Shown: positions 9,029 through 17,895, counted from the first letter of the stretch. The stretch: DNA of 64,000 nt from Psychrobacillus antarcticus (GCF_029533155.1 NZ_JAIZDB010000016.1:39777-103776), one strand, 5' to 3'. A program made the numbers and translations. The notes: generated from the sequence alone by a model not told the origin.

Positions 9029-10240
9029 TTAAAATCTCTTTCCCTCTATATTTTTTGAATTGTCTACCGCTATACTATATACAAATTCGGATAATACATC
9101 AGATGCTATCAAAATATCATGCAAACTACTCATTTCTTTCGGAGTATGACTAATGCCTTCTCTACTCTGAATAAACAACATTGTGGTTGGAATTACTTCC
9201 GCCAACATTAGTGCATCATGGGCTGCGCCACTTGGTAAAAGTTGAAAGGGAATCTGTTTCTGTTCAATTATTCTTATAAATCTTTTATTCAGATCATCAT
9301 TCATTTTTACTGGATTAGAAATAAACTTTTCTTTCACTTTAACGCTTACGCCACGCTTATCTGCAAAATTTATTGCAAGCGAGGTTATATGTTGAGATAA
9401 TTTTTCTAAATGGTATGCATCAATGTGTCGAAGATCTACCATGCACATGACTTGCTTTGGAATGACATTTGGTGCACCTGGTATTACTTGTAAAAATCCA
9501 ACTGTCCCTACTGCATACTTGTCATATTGTTTAACGAAACTATTTACTTCTACAATCCATTCACTTGCGACAATCAATGCATCTCTTCTTAAGTTCATCG
9601 GTGTTGTACCCGCATGTCCAGAAAGACCTTCAAAGCAGACTTCTAGACTAGTAGTCCCTACAATAGCTTCAACAATTCCAATCGGGCAATTTGCCTGTTC
9701 TAATACAACTCCTTGCTCAATATGCGGTTCAATATAACAACTTATCGCTGAAAAGATAGGATGGGTCTTTGCCTTTAATTGATCTTTTAAATAGCGACTC
9801 CCCGTTAGTCCATCTCCGCTATAAACGCCTTCTTCATCTATAAAATCTGCAATAACTATGTCTCGATTAAATAATATACCTGATTTTTGAAATGACTCTA
9901 TCATCTCAAGAGCTAACACAATGCCCAATATACCATCGAAATGACCACCATTCGGTACCGTATCAGAGTGTGATCCAATTATTATAGGAGCCTCCTTCTG
10001 CATAACTCCCTCATAGATCCCAAAAAGGTTACCTATCTCGTCATAATGAATCTGTAAACAAAGCTTCTTCATCCATTCTTTGATTTGTTCTCTACCTTGT
10101 TCATGTGAAAGTGTTCCTGATATGCGATTAGCACCACCTTCAGAAGTTATCCCAATTTGCGCAATTTTCTCTAGCTTTTCTGCTATACTTTTACCTTTTA
10201 AAGTTTTCCCCTTTTCTTGATGTTCAAATAAAAAAGACAT
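9029..10240 (-). CDS. M20-family Zn-dependent amidohydrolase (carbamoylase / allantoate amidohydrolase type)
   Basis: 403-residue cytosolic hydrolase of the hydantoinase/carbamoylase branch of M20. First metal ligands sit in GSHSDTVPNGGHFDGILG (His91, Asp102), and the acidic pair is in DFIDEEGVYSGDG (near 136-137). The EPHIEQG and GLSGHAGTTPM blocks mark the dimerisation/lid domain, and the last His ligand lies in a SHTPKE block. Family members split N-carbamoyl amino acids or ureido compounds; the actual substrate is not visible. GGAGGGA precedes the ATG. It is divergent from the regulator gene, with a shared AT-rich control region. Confidence 0.9.
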   Translation of the reverse strand: MSFLFEHQEKGKTLKGKSIAEKLEKIAQIGITSEGGANRISGTLSHEQGREQIKEWMKKLCLQIHYDEIGNLFGIYEGVMQKEAPIIIGSHSDTVPNGGHFDGILGIVLALEMIESFQKSGILFNRDIVIADFIDEEGVYSGDGLTGSRYLKDQLKAKTHPIFSAISCYIEPHIEQGVVLEQANCPIGIVEAIVGTTSLEVCFEGLSGHAGTTPMNLRRDALIVASEWIVEVNSFVKQYDKYAVGTVGFLQVIPGAPNVIPKQVMCMVDLRHIDAYHLEKLSQHITSLAINFADKRGVSVKVKEKFISNPVKMNDDLNKRFIRIIEQKQIPFQLLPSGAAHDALMLAEVIPTTMLFIQSREGISHTPKEMSSLHDILIASDVLSEFVYSIAVDNSKNIEGKRF

Positions 10241-10353
10241 TTTAATCCCTCCATGAATTGACTTCGGTATTAATCATTTTAATTGCTTTAAGTAACCCTT
10301 CAAACCTACCATTTATATCAAGCCTCATTTTTTAGATTAATACTAATAGTGAT

Positions 10354-10366
10354 TATTAGACTAATA
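10354..10366. promoter_or_regulatory. Palindrome in divergent control region
   Basis: TATTAG-A-CTAATA is a perfect dyad in the 240 bp between the divergent M20 and regulator genes. Related ATTAAT/TACTAATA words lie just to its left. It is a candidate operator for the adjacent regulator; this is inference. Confidence 0.4.
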
Positions 10367-10480
10367 TACTAGTTATATCAAAATTTGTTGTAGAATCAAT
10401 TACAAGAAGTTATTTATGATCTGATTGGAAGTATATTATAATAAATTTAAGTAAAATCCATTGAAAAGAGGCCCCTTATT

Positions 10481-11773
10481 ATGGCAATCCAAATAGCGAT
10501 GATTGGATCAGAAGAGACATTACAACAAGCGCTCACATTAGCAAAAAATATAGAAGATATTGACATATCACCAATCATGTATCTTTCTCCTCAGGAATCA
10601 AGTTCACTGTTGAATCTAACAAGGCAATGTGATGTAATACTATTCTCTGGAGAACTTTCCTTTCATTATGCTCAAAAAGAACTGGCTCGATTTAACCAAC
10701 CTACACTTTATATTCCAGATGATGAGTTAAGTGTAGCGCTCACTCTGCTTTATATTTCAAATCACCTGAAAATAAACTATAACCAATTATCCATAGACTT
10801 AACAGACAGAAAATATTTATATGAAGTACTTGGACAATTCGATAGTGAATCATCTATTCCCTTTATCCAAGATTATCCTTGGGTAAAAGAAGCAACGGGT
10901 CGATCTTTCCAAATAGAATCGGTCATTGCTAGACATGTCGAACTTTGGGAATCCAAACAAGTTTCTTATGTAATTACAAGTATTCATGCAGTTTATGACA
11001 GACTAATTAAACTAGACATTCCATGCATTCGATTGATGGAACCTAAAAAGAATATCATTGAAGCACTAATTAAAGCGCGAAATTTAGGGGAACTAAGTAT
11101 AGCTAAAAAATCACAAATAGCAGTAGGTACTTTTGTGTTTTATTCCGATAAACCCTTTGCAGCTTTGGAAATAGAACTGGAGAATATTGCAAAACTTACT
11201 AACTGTACAGTTAAAAAAATAAGTTCTCAAGACTACATCATTTATGGGACACGTAGTGGAATAGAATATTTACTTGATAATAGAGAGGTTTTCGAGAAAT
11301 TATTTAGAACATTGAATGATACATCTTCAACTGTAAACGTCGGATTTGGCTATGGTATGACCATAGTAGAAGCTGAAAAAAATTCTAATATTGCACTTTC
11401 CTATTCACAAAAGAATAAAAAGAAAAATATATTCCATGTCGTAAACGATGAGCAAACTGTTATAAACCCTTTTCAGAATCAAGAAAGGAGTTCTATTTTA
11501 CAAAGTGAAAATATGAACTTGATTAAAATAGCTAAAGAGCTTGGTATTAGCGTTACTAATTTACATAAAATGATTCAATTCCATCAAAATCGTCCTATAA
11601 ACCGATTTACATCAAGTGATATTTCCGAATATTTCGGTATTGGCAAACGAGCTGCAGAGCAAATTTTAAAAAAATTCTCAGTTAAAGGATACATTAAAGT
11701 AATAGGAGAAGAACAACCGCATTTAAACGGAAGACCTCGTTCTGTTTATCGATTGGAATTACCCAATATCTAA
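10481..11773 (+). CDS. Putative transcriptional regulator with C-terminal helix-turn-helix
   Basis: 430 aa. The N-terminal ~110 residues look like a PrpR/receiver-like sensor fold starting MAIQIAMIGSEE. The middle carries a GYGMTIVEAEKNSNIAL block resembling degenerate GGDEF-like domains of other sensory regulators. Residues ~345-430 contain two helix-turn-helix-like stretches (IKIAKELGISVTNLHKM and DISEYFGIGKRAAEQIL). No membrane segment. It stands between the divergent hydrolase and the transporter operon, so it probably controls both, with a metabolite as signal. The exact family name is uncertain. Confidence 0.7.
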   Translation: MAIQIAMIGSEETLQQALTLAKNIEDIDISPIMYLSPQESSSLLNLTRQCDVILFSGELSFHYAQKELARFNQPTLYIPDDELSVALTLLYISNHLKINYNQLSIDLTDRKYLYEVLGQFDSESSIPFIQDYPWVKEATGRSFQIESVIARHVELWESKQVSYVITSIHAVYDRLIKLDIPCIRLMEPKKNIIEALIKARNLGELSIAKKSQIAVGTFVFYSDKPFAALEIELENIAKLTNCTVKKISSQDYIIYGTRSGIEYLLDNREVFEKLFRTLNDTSSTVNVGFGYGMTIVEAEKNSNIALSYSQKNKKKNIFHVVNDEQTVINPFQNQERSSILQSENMNLIKIAKELGISVTNLHKMIQFHQNRPINRFTSSDISEYFGIGKRAAEQILKKFSVKGYIKVIGEEQPHLNGRPRSVYRLELPNI

Positions 11774-11820
11774 GAGAATCCTACTGACCTTAAGTAAAAT
11801 TAAAGTATTCAAAATATTCA

Positions 11821-11850
11821 TTGACTTACCATTTAATGCTCTATTATAAT
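11821..11850 (+). promoter_or_regulatory. Promoter of the transporter-hydrolase-epimerase operon
   Basis: TTGACT at 11821-11826 and TATAAT at 11845-11850 with an 18-nt spacer, about 50 nt before the first gene. This is a good SigA-type match. Confidence 0.65.
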
Positions 11851-11856
11851 AAACTA

Positions 11857-11883
11857 ATTAACGAATATATACCGAACGTTAAT
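11857..11883. promoter_or_regulatory. Operator-like inverted repeat downstream of the promoter
   Basis: ATTAACG (11857-11863) and CGTTAAT (11877-11883) are perfect arms separated by 13 nt. They sit where a roadblock repressor would act, just after the expected transcription start and before the ribosome site. A likely target of the neighbouring regulator (inference). Confidence 0.5.
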
Positions 11884-11899
11884 AGGAGGAGAGGGTTAA

Positions 11900-13309
11900 A
11901 TGGTAACATTAAATGGTAACGCACAAAAGAAGAAATCTAAGTTCTCAGTACCACATGTTTATGTCATTTTATTTTCACTTATTATTATTGCAGCCATTTC
12001 AACTTATATTTTCCCATCAGGGGAATATGAACGAATGATTGATGATACTGGCAGGAGCATTGTTGTAGCTGGTACCTATGCGGAAACTGAATCATCACCA
12101 GCAGGATTTTGGTCAGTTTTTCAAGCTGTTCATAAAGGAATGGTGAACTCTGCGGGAATCATTTTCTATATCTTTATAGTCGGAGGTTCATTTGGGATAT
12201 TACAAGCAACAGGTGCAATTGAAGCCGCGGTTGGTTCTATTTCTAAAAGAATGAAAGGAAGAGAAATATTAATAATTCCTATCTTAATGACTTTTTTCGC
12301 TTTATCAGGAGCAATGCTTGGATTAGCAGAAGAAACAATTCCATATATTACAATCTTAGTTCCGTTAATGATTTTAATTGGATATGATTCAATGGTCGGG
12401 GCAGCCATAGTACTTGTCGGTACGTCCGCAGGATTTACAGCAGCATTTATGAATCCCTTTACTGTTGGAGTTGCACAAGGAATAGCCGAATTACCATTAT
12501 TTTCAGGGCTTTATTTGAGAGTAATATTTTTTGTCATTTTTCTTGCGGTAAGTATTTGGTATGTCATGAGATATGCAAATAAAATACGAAAAGATCCAAC
12601 GAAAAGCGTTCTTTTTAATGAAGTAAGTAAAGATGACTTTGTTGTTCCAGATAAATTATTGACCCTTACGACTCGCCACAAAATAATCTTTGTGATTTTA
12701 CTCGGAACTCTCATTATGCTTGCATATGGTGTTATCAACTTTGGTTGGTACTTATCAGAAATATCTGGACTTTTTCTACTAATGGGGATATTAATTGGAA
12801 TAACAGGGAAAATGAATTTCAGTGAAGTTTCCGAATCATTTATTAAGGGATGTAGTATCCTCGTAATGGGTGCTTTAGTAGTTGGTATCGCTAATGCTAT
12901 TTTAGTAATATTACAAGATGGTCAAATTATGGATTCTATTCTTTATGGATTTTCATCTATTATAGGAGAAATGCCCTCTGGTTTTGCAGCTTTCGGTATG
13001 TATATCGTGCAATGTTTATTAAATTACATTATTCCATCGGGTAGTGGTCAAGCGGCTTTGACAATGCCTATTATGGCACCACTTTCTGATTTAGTGGGAG
13101 TTACTCGTCAAACAGCTGTGCTTGCCTTCCAATTTGGAGATGGGATATCAAATATATTTACACCAACATCAGGTTATTTCATGGCGGCTCTTGCACTTGC
13201 AAAAATCTCTTGGATTAAATGGGTAAAATGGATTTTACCCCTTATTATTATCCACTACACGTTAGGTGCTATTTTCGTAACAATTGCACACTATATTGGA
13301 TTCTCTTAA
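11900..13309 (+). CDS. YfcC-family membrane transporter
   Basis: 469-residue polytopic protein with about 12 hydrophobic segments, of the YfcC/DcuC (PF03606) group often annotated as C4-dicarboxylate or basic amino acid/peptide-product carriers. Recognisable blocks are the N-terminal IFPSGEYER after the first helix, the ATGAIEAAVG stretch, NPFTVGVAQGIAELPLFSG and the late NYIIPSGSGQAALTMPIMAPL. AGGAGGAGAG precedes the ATG. It is the first gene of a three-gene operon with two amino-acid-type hydrolytic enzymes, so uptake of an amino acid derivative or peptide is likely. Confidence 0.87.
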   Translation: MVTLNGNAQKKKSKFSVPHVYVILFSLIIIAAISTYIFPSGEYERMIDDTGRSIVVAGTYAETESSPAGFWSVFQAVHKGMVNSAGIIFYIFIVGGSFGILQATGAIEAAVGSISKRMKGREILIIPILMTFFALSGAMLGLAEETIPYITILVPLMILIGYDSMVGAAIVLVGTSAGFTAAFMNPFTVGVAQGIAELPLFSGLYLRVIFFVIFLAVSIWYVMRYANKIRKDPTKSVLFNEVSKDDFVVPDKLLTLTTRHKIIFVILLGTLIMLAYGVINFGWYLSEISGLFLLMGILIGITGKMNFSEVSESFIKGCSILVMGALVVGIANAILVILQDGQIMDSILYGFSSIIGEMPSGFAAFGMYIVQCLLNYIIPSGSGQAALTMPIMAPLSDLVGVTRQTAVLAFQFGDGISNIFTPTSGYFMAALALAKISWIKWVKWILPLIIIHYTLGAIFVTIAHYIGFS

Positions 13310-13331
13310 CATTTTGAAAGGATTTGAAAGT

Positions 13332-14501
13332 ATGAAACCCACTATTCAATTAAATAACTGGCTTGTCGAAAAACGCCGTTATTTACACAAACATCCAGAA
13401 CTTTCACATCTTGAAAATGAAACAAAGAAATATATAACTAATCATCTACATGATTTAGGTATTGAAACTTACTCCATTACAGGTAAAGACGTTATAGGAG
13501 TAATAAAAGGAAACCATCCTGGTAGAACAGTTGCAATAAGATCCGATATGGATGCATTACCTATAGAAGAAGAAACAGGACTTGATTTTGCTTCCGTAAA
13601 CAAAGGAGTCATGCATGCTTGTGGTCATGATGGACATATGTCTATTTTACTTGGAATTGCCAAATTACTAGTTTCAAATAAATCATCTATTCACGGGACT
13701 ATCCACCTTCTATTCCAACATGCTGAAGAGGAGGTTCCTGGAGGTGCAGTAGAGATTGTTACTGAAAATGGATTAAAAGGTATCGATGCAATCTTTGGGT
13801 ATCATTTATGGCAACCTTTAGAAACAGGATATATTGGTATTCGTCAAGGATCTGTAATGGCAGGGGCTGATAGATTTACAATTCAAATTTTGGGTAAAGG
13901 TGGCCACGGCTCCATGCCAGAGGACACAATTGATCCGACTCTTGTCATTTCGCATATCATTACTCAACTTCATACAATTGTTAGTCGAAGTGTTAAGGCG
14001 ATAGATCAAGCAGTTATTAGTATTGGACAATTAAATTCTGGTACAAGCTATAATGTTATTCCAGATTCTGCATTTGCATCTGGAACTGTTCGCTATTTTA
14101 ATAGTGAAACTTCTTCCCTAATCGAAAAAAGAATTGAAGAAATTATTACTGGGGTTTGTCATTCTTTTGGTGCAACATACGAGCTAAATTATATTCATGG
14201 AGATCCACCTGTTATAAATGATGAAAAACTAACTGCATTTATAAAAAAAACGGCTACTTCCCTTTTTGGAGAAGAGAAAGTAATTGAAATAGACCCTATT
14301 CTAGGAAGCGAAGATTTTGCTTATTATTCACATGAAATTCCAGCATCATTTACATTTATCGGGATTGGAAAAGAAGAAACTTCTTTTGGTCACCATCATC
14401 CGAAATTTGATATAGATGAGACGATGCTTCCCATCGGTGTTGAATTATTTACTACTGGAGTGTTGAATTTTTTAAAAGGAGGTTCTAATATTGAAAATTA
14501 A
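13332..14501 (+). CDS. M20 amidohydrolase (N-acyl amino acid / hippurate hydrolase type)
   Basis: 389 aa M20D-type metallo-amidohydrolase. Metal-site motifs are RSDMDALPIEEETG, MHACGHDGHM and HAEEEVPGGA, and HHPKFDIDE near the C-terminus supplies the last His. These enzymes split N-acyl amino acids. Start 13332 is used because GAAAGG lies 10 nt upstream and it follows the transporter stop; an in-frame ATG at 13284 would overlap the transporter end. It overlaps the epimerase gene by 11 nt, so they are cotranscribed. Confidence 0.92.
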   Translation: MKPTIQLNNWLVEKRRYLHKHPELSHLENETKKYITNHLHDLGIETYSITGKDVIGVIKGNHPGRTVAIRSDMDALPIEEETGLDFASVNKGVMHACGHDGHMSILLGIAKLLVSNKSSIHGTIHLLFQHAEEEVPGGAVEIVTENGLKGIDAIFGYHLWQPLETGYIGIRQGSVMAGADRFTIQILGKGGHGSMPEDTIDPTLVISHIITQLHTIVSRSVKAIDQAVISIGQLNSGTSYNVIPDSAFASGTVRYFNSETSSLIEKRIEEIITGVCHSFGATYELNYIHGDPPVINDEKLTAFIKKTATSLFGEEKVIEIDPILGSEDFAYYSHEIPASFTFIGIGKEETSFGHHHPKFDIDETMLPIGVELFTTGVLNFLKGGSNIEN

Positions 14502-15600
14502 GACCATTGAAGTATCCGCTATTAGACTCCCGTTAATCACTCCTTTTATTGTTAGTTACAAAACGTATGAGGATATGCCTTCTATTATTGTGAAAATTGA
14601 GACGGAATGTGGAATTATAGGGTATGGAGAAGGTACTCCAGATGAACATGTAACCGGAGAAACATGGGAAAGTACTTTTACCATTTTAACAAAAACATTA
14701 GCTCCTTCATTGTTAAGTCATAATCCTTTTCAAATTGAAAAATTGCACGAGAAAATGAATAAGACCATATTTGGAGTTCCTACCGCAAAAGCCGCCATTG
14801 ATATTGCATGCTATGACATTATGGGAAAGGCAACGAACCAGCCTGTTTATAATCTATTAGGCGGACAATATCATGATGTGTTAGAAATTCCAAAAGTGAT
14901 TAGTATTTTAACCCCTGAGGAAATGGCTCAGGAGGCAAAAGTTGCTAAAGAAGAGGGATATAAATCAATCAAATTAAAAGTGGGAACAAACAAAGAACTA
15001 GACATTAAAAGAATTTATGCAGTTCGTTCAGCAGTAGGCAAGGGATATCCGCTAAAAGTAGACGCCAATCAGGGGTGGATAAATAGCAGTGATGCGATGT
15101 ACGTACTAGAACGAATTCAAAACTGTGAAATAGACTGGATTGAACAGCCAGTAGCTGCAAATGATATAGATGCTCTCCAGGAAGTGAAACAAAAGACTTT
15201 GATTCCTGTAATGATTGATGAAGGTATTCATGGTCCAAAAGAACTTAAAGAAGTCATAATCAAACGAGCAGCAGATAAAATTAATATTAAAATTATGAAA
15301 TGTGGGGGCCTATATCCTGCCTCCCAACTAGTTCACCAAGCTGAACTTGGAGGATTAGTTTGTCAAGTTGGTTCTATGGTTGAGTCTTCTGTTGCCTCAG
15401 CAGCAGGGTTGCATTTAGCATTAGCCAAAAAATCAATCCATAGTAATGAACTTGTTGGACCTTTGATGTTCAGTAAAGATATCGCAACAATCAAATATGA
15501 TATACCTTATGTTCATTTATCTAATGAGCCTGGATTAGGGATTCATATTAATGAACAAAACTTAAAAGAACTCACGGTTAGATCAATCAAAGTCCAATAA
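14491..15600 (+). CDS. Dipeptide epimerase-like enzyme, enolase superfamily
   Basis: 369 aa, mandelate racemase/muconate lactonizing family. The catalytic barrel shows the Lys pair in SIKLKVG, metal ligands in KVDANQGW, WIEQPV and MIDEGIHG, and the second acid/base Lys in NIKIMKCGG, the pattern of L-Ala-D/L-Glu type dipeptide epimerases. The start is TTG, 8 nt after AAAGGAGG. Together with two M20 hydrolases and a carrier it suggests processing of D-containing or N-blocked peptides, such as cell-wall fragments. Substrate is inferred. Confidence 0.88.
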   Translation: MKIKTIEVSAIRLPLITPFIVSYKTYEDMPSIIVKIETECGIIGYGEGTPDEHVTGETWESTFTILTKTLAPSLLSHNPFQIEKLHEKMNKTIFGVPTAKAAIDIACYDIMGKATNQPVYNLLGGQYHDVLEIPKVISILTPEEMAQEAKVAKEEGYKSIKLKVGTNKELDIKRIYAVRSAVGKGYPLKVDANQGWINSSDAMYVLERIQNCEIDWIEQPVAANDIDALQEVKQKTLIPVMIDEGIHGPKELKEVIIKRAADKINIKIMKCGGLYPASQLVHQAELGGLVCQVGSMVESSVASAAGLHLALAKKSIHSNELVGPLMFSKDIATIKYDIPYVHLSNEPGLGIHINEQNLKELTVRSIKVQ

Positions 15601-15653
15601 ATTTCTAGAACATTACTACTTCTATTCGCTAACAATATAGTCGTATTGTAAAG

Positions 15654-15694
15654 AACTTACTCTCTAATATCAAAAAGAGTGTAAGTTTTTTGGA
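15654..15694 (+). terminator. Terminator of the scavenging operon
   Basis: AACTTACTCTC pairs with GAGTGTAAGTT, followed by a T run, about 55 nt after the epimerase stop. From here to 15930 I see no gene. Confidence 0.8.
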
Positions 15695-15930
15695 TTATTT
15701 AAGACCTATACTACTAGTCTTTACTATCCTGAAAGTTTGAAAGAGACTTTACATGAAAGAATATGCAAAATGAAAAAATGAATAGAAAATAAAGAAGTTT
15801 ATTACTTTAGTGTCTCCAAGAGCATTTATTATTTCGTATGAACCCACTAGATTTAATGGTGGTTCCTTGTAGAATTGACTTTTCCCTGTGTTTAATAAAC
15901 GTGAATGTTTTAAACATAGGTTTACTCTTT

Positions 15931-15977
15931 GTTTCACTATAAAAAAGACGAATAAAATCCCGTGCCTCCGCTAACAC
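15931..15977 (-). pseudogene. Duplicated 5' fragment of nos
   Basis: These 47 bases match the first codons of nos (encoding [15 protein letters not shown]). A 2-nt deletion changed the ATG into an in-frame GTG. Beyond codon ~16 homology stops abruptly and unrelated sequence follows, so no functional NOS can be made. Upstream leader sequence is also copied. Confidence 0.85.
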
Positions 15978-16154
15978 TCGTAGCACCTCCCCTATCTCTC
16001 CATCTTAGTAGAATGGGGTCATTGCAGACAAGTGCCAGAACTAAGAAAGATGTGAGGGATTTACAATAGAAAAACTATTCCATTAGATCAACCACTATAT
16101 ACGGATTCATCCTATTCATGTTAAAATTTAGGTAACATTGAATATATTGGTTTT
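15931..16154. repeat. Right copy of ~225 bp direct repeat
   Basis: Second copy of 8765-8990. Visible differences are a 2-nt deletion at the nos start codon, a short cluster near the middle (GAGGAATTTATGAC versus GAGGGATTTACAAT) and two isolated substitutions. After it the sequence continues into the Excalibur gene promoter, probably the ancestral nos neighbour. Confidence 0.93.
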
Positions 16155-16223
16155 CCCATTCCTATGTTAAAGGCATTGCTAGAACTTATCGAGTAACAAT
16201 AAGAGATATAAGGGGGATTTACC

Positions 16224-16487
16224 ATGAGACGAATTTCAGCTATAGTACTTTCAGCAACATTACTATTAGGTATTTCTACGATTTCACCAACAGCAACAGA
16301 TGCTGCAGCAAAGGAATTCAAAAACTGCACAGAATTAAATAAAACGTATAAAGGCGGAGTGGCTAAAGCTGCAAATATTAAAAATATAGGTGGAAAAACA
16401 AAACATACTCCATTTGTATCCAAGGAAATTTATAATGCTAACATAAAAAGCGATCGGGATAATGATGGCATTGCATGTGAGAAATAA
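16224..16487 (+). CDS. Secreted Excalibur calcium-binding domain protein
   Basis: 87 aa. An N-terminal signal peptide (MRRISAIVLSATLLLG, cleavage after an Ala-rich stretch) is followed by an Excalibur domain: FKNCTELNKTY near the start and the EF-hand-like DRDNDGIACEK at the very end, with two conserved Cys. It binds Ca2+ outside the cell; partner unknown. AAGGGGG precedes the ATG. Short for a stand-alone secreted protein but complete for the domain. Confidence 0.93.
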   Translation: MRRISAIVLSATLLLGISTISPTATDAAAKEFKNCTELNKTYKGGVAKAANIKNIGGKTKHTPFVSKEIYNANIKSDRDNDGIACEK

Positions 16488-16493
16488 ATATAA

Positions 16494-16541
16494 AATAATA
16501 ACCTTGAAAGGCATTTAGCCAATCAAGGTTATTATTTTTTT
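16494..16541 (+). terminator. Terminator of the Excalibur gene
   Basis: AATAATAACCTTGA pairs with TCAAGGTTATTATT and is followed by T7. Between here and the tRNA (16542-16686) I see no gene. Confidence 0.88.
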
Positions 16542-16686
16542 AGTACTAGGATTCCATTAGCGCTCTTGTTTTAAGATATTTATGCCATAGTATTTCTATT
16601 AGGTATATACTAGCTCGCTACTTTATAGTATATTTATAACTATGAACTTTGATGCACCAACCAAGAGTTTATGATTTCCTTAAATC

Positions 16687-16759
16687 GGTCTTGTAGCTCA
16701 GTTGGGAGAGCACCACCTCGACAAGGTGGGGGTCGCTGGTTCGAGACCAGTCGGGACCA
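16687..16759 (+). tRNA. tRNA-Val (GAC)
   Basis: 73 nt cloverleaf: acceptor GGTCTTG/CGGGACC, D-arm GCTC/GAGC, anticodon stem CCACC/GGTGG around loop TCGACAA (anticodon GAC), T-arm GCTGG/CCAGT with TTCGAGA loop. CCA is not encoded. Its 3' half is the prophage integration site, and the left end of the prophage regenerates the complete tRNA. Confidence 0.95.
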
Positions 16760-16760
16760 T
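16714..16760. other. Prophage attL core (47 bp, within tRNA-Val)
   Basis: Identical 47 bp are present at 57835-57881, next to the integrase gene. The core runs from the anticodon stem to one base past the tRNA 3' end. Confidence 0.95.
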
Positions 16761-16770
16761 TAAAATCGTT

Positions 16771-16809
16771 AGTCACAAACCTTGATAAATAAGGGTTTGT
16801 GACTTTTTT
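16771..16809 (+). terminator. Terminator downstream of tRNA-Val, prophage-borne
   Basis: AGTCACAAACC pairs with GGTTTGTGACT followed by T6. It lies inside the left prophage end and replaces the host terminator now found after attR. Confidence 0.85.
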
Positions 16810-16841
16810 ATTTAAAATACAACTTGTTAGATTTTTGTCTA

Positions 16842-16875
16842 TGGGGTTAAAATGGGGTTAAAATCCGTGTTAATC
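16842..16875 (+). repeat. Putative integrase arm-type sites, left end
   Basis: Two perfect tandem copies of TGGGGTTAAAA plus a weaker CCGTGTTAATC. The same word recurs at the other prophage end right after the integrase stop. Confidence 0.6.
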
Positions 16876-16912
16876 TATTATAAATCCTATAAAAATAAAC
16901 TAAATTAATCCC

Positions 16913-17803
16913 CTACCACAATAACCAATTTTCCGAATGAGGATTACTCTTAATAACAGTTCGTCCCTCTACCTCTTCTAACCAGTTATAAAACTTCACA
17001 GGTTTACTTTCACGTGGTTGTTCCTCCACAGATAAAGAAGTGGTTGTCTTTCTATTAGAACGCTCCATCGACTTGTTATAAGCTCCTACGAATGCACTTC
17101 GTAAAGTCTTAGATAATGTTAATGTTCCGTCTGCAATATCACTTATAAGCTTGAAAATTACATTCTTAGCTTTTATGAAGTCAGATACATTAATTAGATC
17201 AGTAGCTAATACTGCTTTATGCAATTCATCTTTTAACTCATCTTTCATTGGTAAGCTATTCATGAAATCGAATAACATCTCCTTGTACTCATTCATGTAT
17301 GCTTTTTTGTTTTCAGCTTGCAAAGCTAATTCTTCCCTAAGGTTATATATATTTTTTGCTTGTTTAGAACTTAAAAGATTAAAAGATTTAATGCTTAGGT
17401 CCTCAGATTGTGGAGGACAAGTTACGTCGTTACTAGCTTCAACTACCTCTTCTCGTTGTGTCACACTCGATGTGTCATCATAAGGTAAAATTTTATAAAT
17501 GCTTGCTCCTTTGATTCCGTTTAACTTCGTTTGCGTTACTTTTTCAATAATTTTCAATGAGATCAGCTTCTTAATTCCTCGCATTACTGTGCTACGAGAT
17601 GTGTTAGTTTTGTCTGCAATTGTTTCAGCTTTTAAATGTGAAGCACCTGGATACATTAATGAACGCCCAGCAATCATGAAAACAATGGCACGTTCAGATG
17701 TTGTTAAATCTAATCTGTATTTGTCTATATGTTTTTTAACGTTTAGATCCATGTCTTCCACAGATTTAAATGTTGCATGCTCTGCTAAATATTCGAATGC
17801 CAT
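16913..17803 (-). CDS. Winged-helix DNA-binding protein (phage/plasmid replication-protein-like)
   Basis: 296 aa. Residues ~35-105 form a winged-helix domain (LTTSERAIVFMIAGR followed by AETIADKTNTSRSTVMRGIKKLISLKIIEKV), the pattern of Firmicute replication-initiator-like regulators. The rest is a helical, charged region without recognised motif. Start 17803 has GGTGG 7 nt upstream; the longer GTG start overlaps that site. It is divergent from the small HTH gene across an operator-rich region at the attL end. Function unproven. Confidence 0.65.
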   Translation of the reverse strand: MAFEYLAEHATFKSVEDMDLNVKKHIDKYRLDLTTSERAIVFMIAGRSLMYPGASHLKAETIADKTNTSRSTVMRGIKKLISLKIIEKVTQTKLNGIKGASIYKILPYDDTSSVTQREEVVEASNDVTCPPQSEDLSIKSFNLLSSKQAKNIYNLREELALQAENKKAYMNEYKEMLFDFMNSLPMKDELKDELHKAVLATDLINVSDFIKAKNVIFKLISDIADGTLTLSKTLRSAFVGAYNKSMERSNRKTTTSLSVEEQPRESKPVKFYNWLEEVEGRTVIKSNPHSENWLLW

Positions 17804-17831
17804 TGTTTTCACCACCTAATTATAAATAAAT

Positions 17832-17847
17832 AGTTATATACATAACT
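17832..17847. promoter_or_regulatory. Operator-like dyad AGTTAT-N4-ATAACT
   Basis: Perfect 6-bp arms with 4-nt centre, 29 nt before the winged-helix gene start. Probable binding site for one of the two flanking HTH proteins. Confidence 0.55.
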
Positions 17848-17895
17848 TATTAAATTAAATATATATCCAATTAGTTATAATTGCAAGGTTTATTT

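Noticed and set aside
15749..15937. 62-codon minus frame overlapping the right repeat
   Set aside because: Lies in non-coding DNA and part of the duplicated nos end; no ribosome site.
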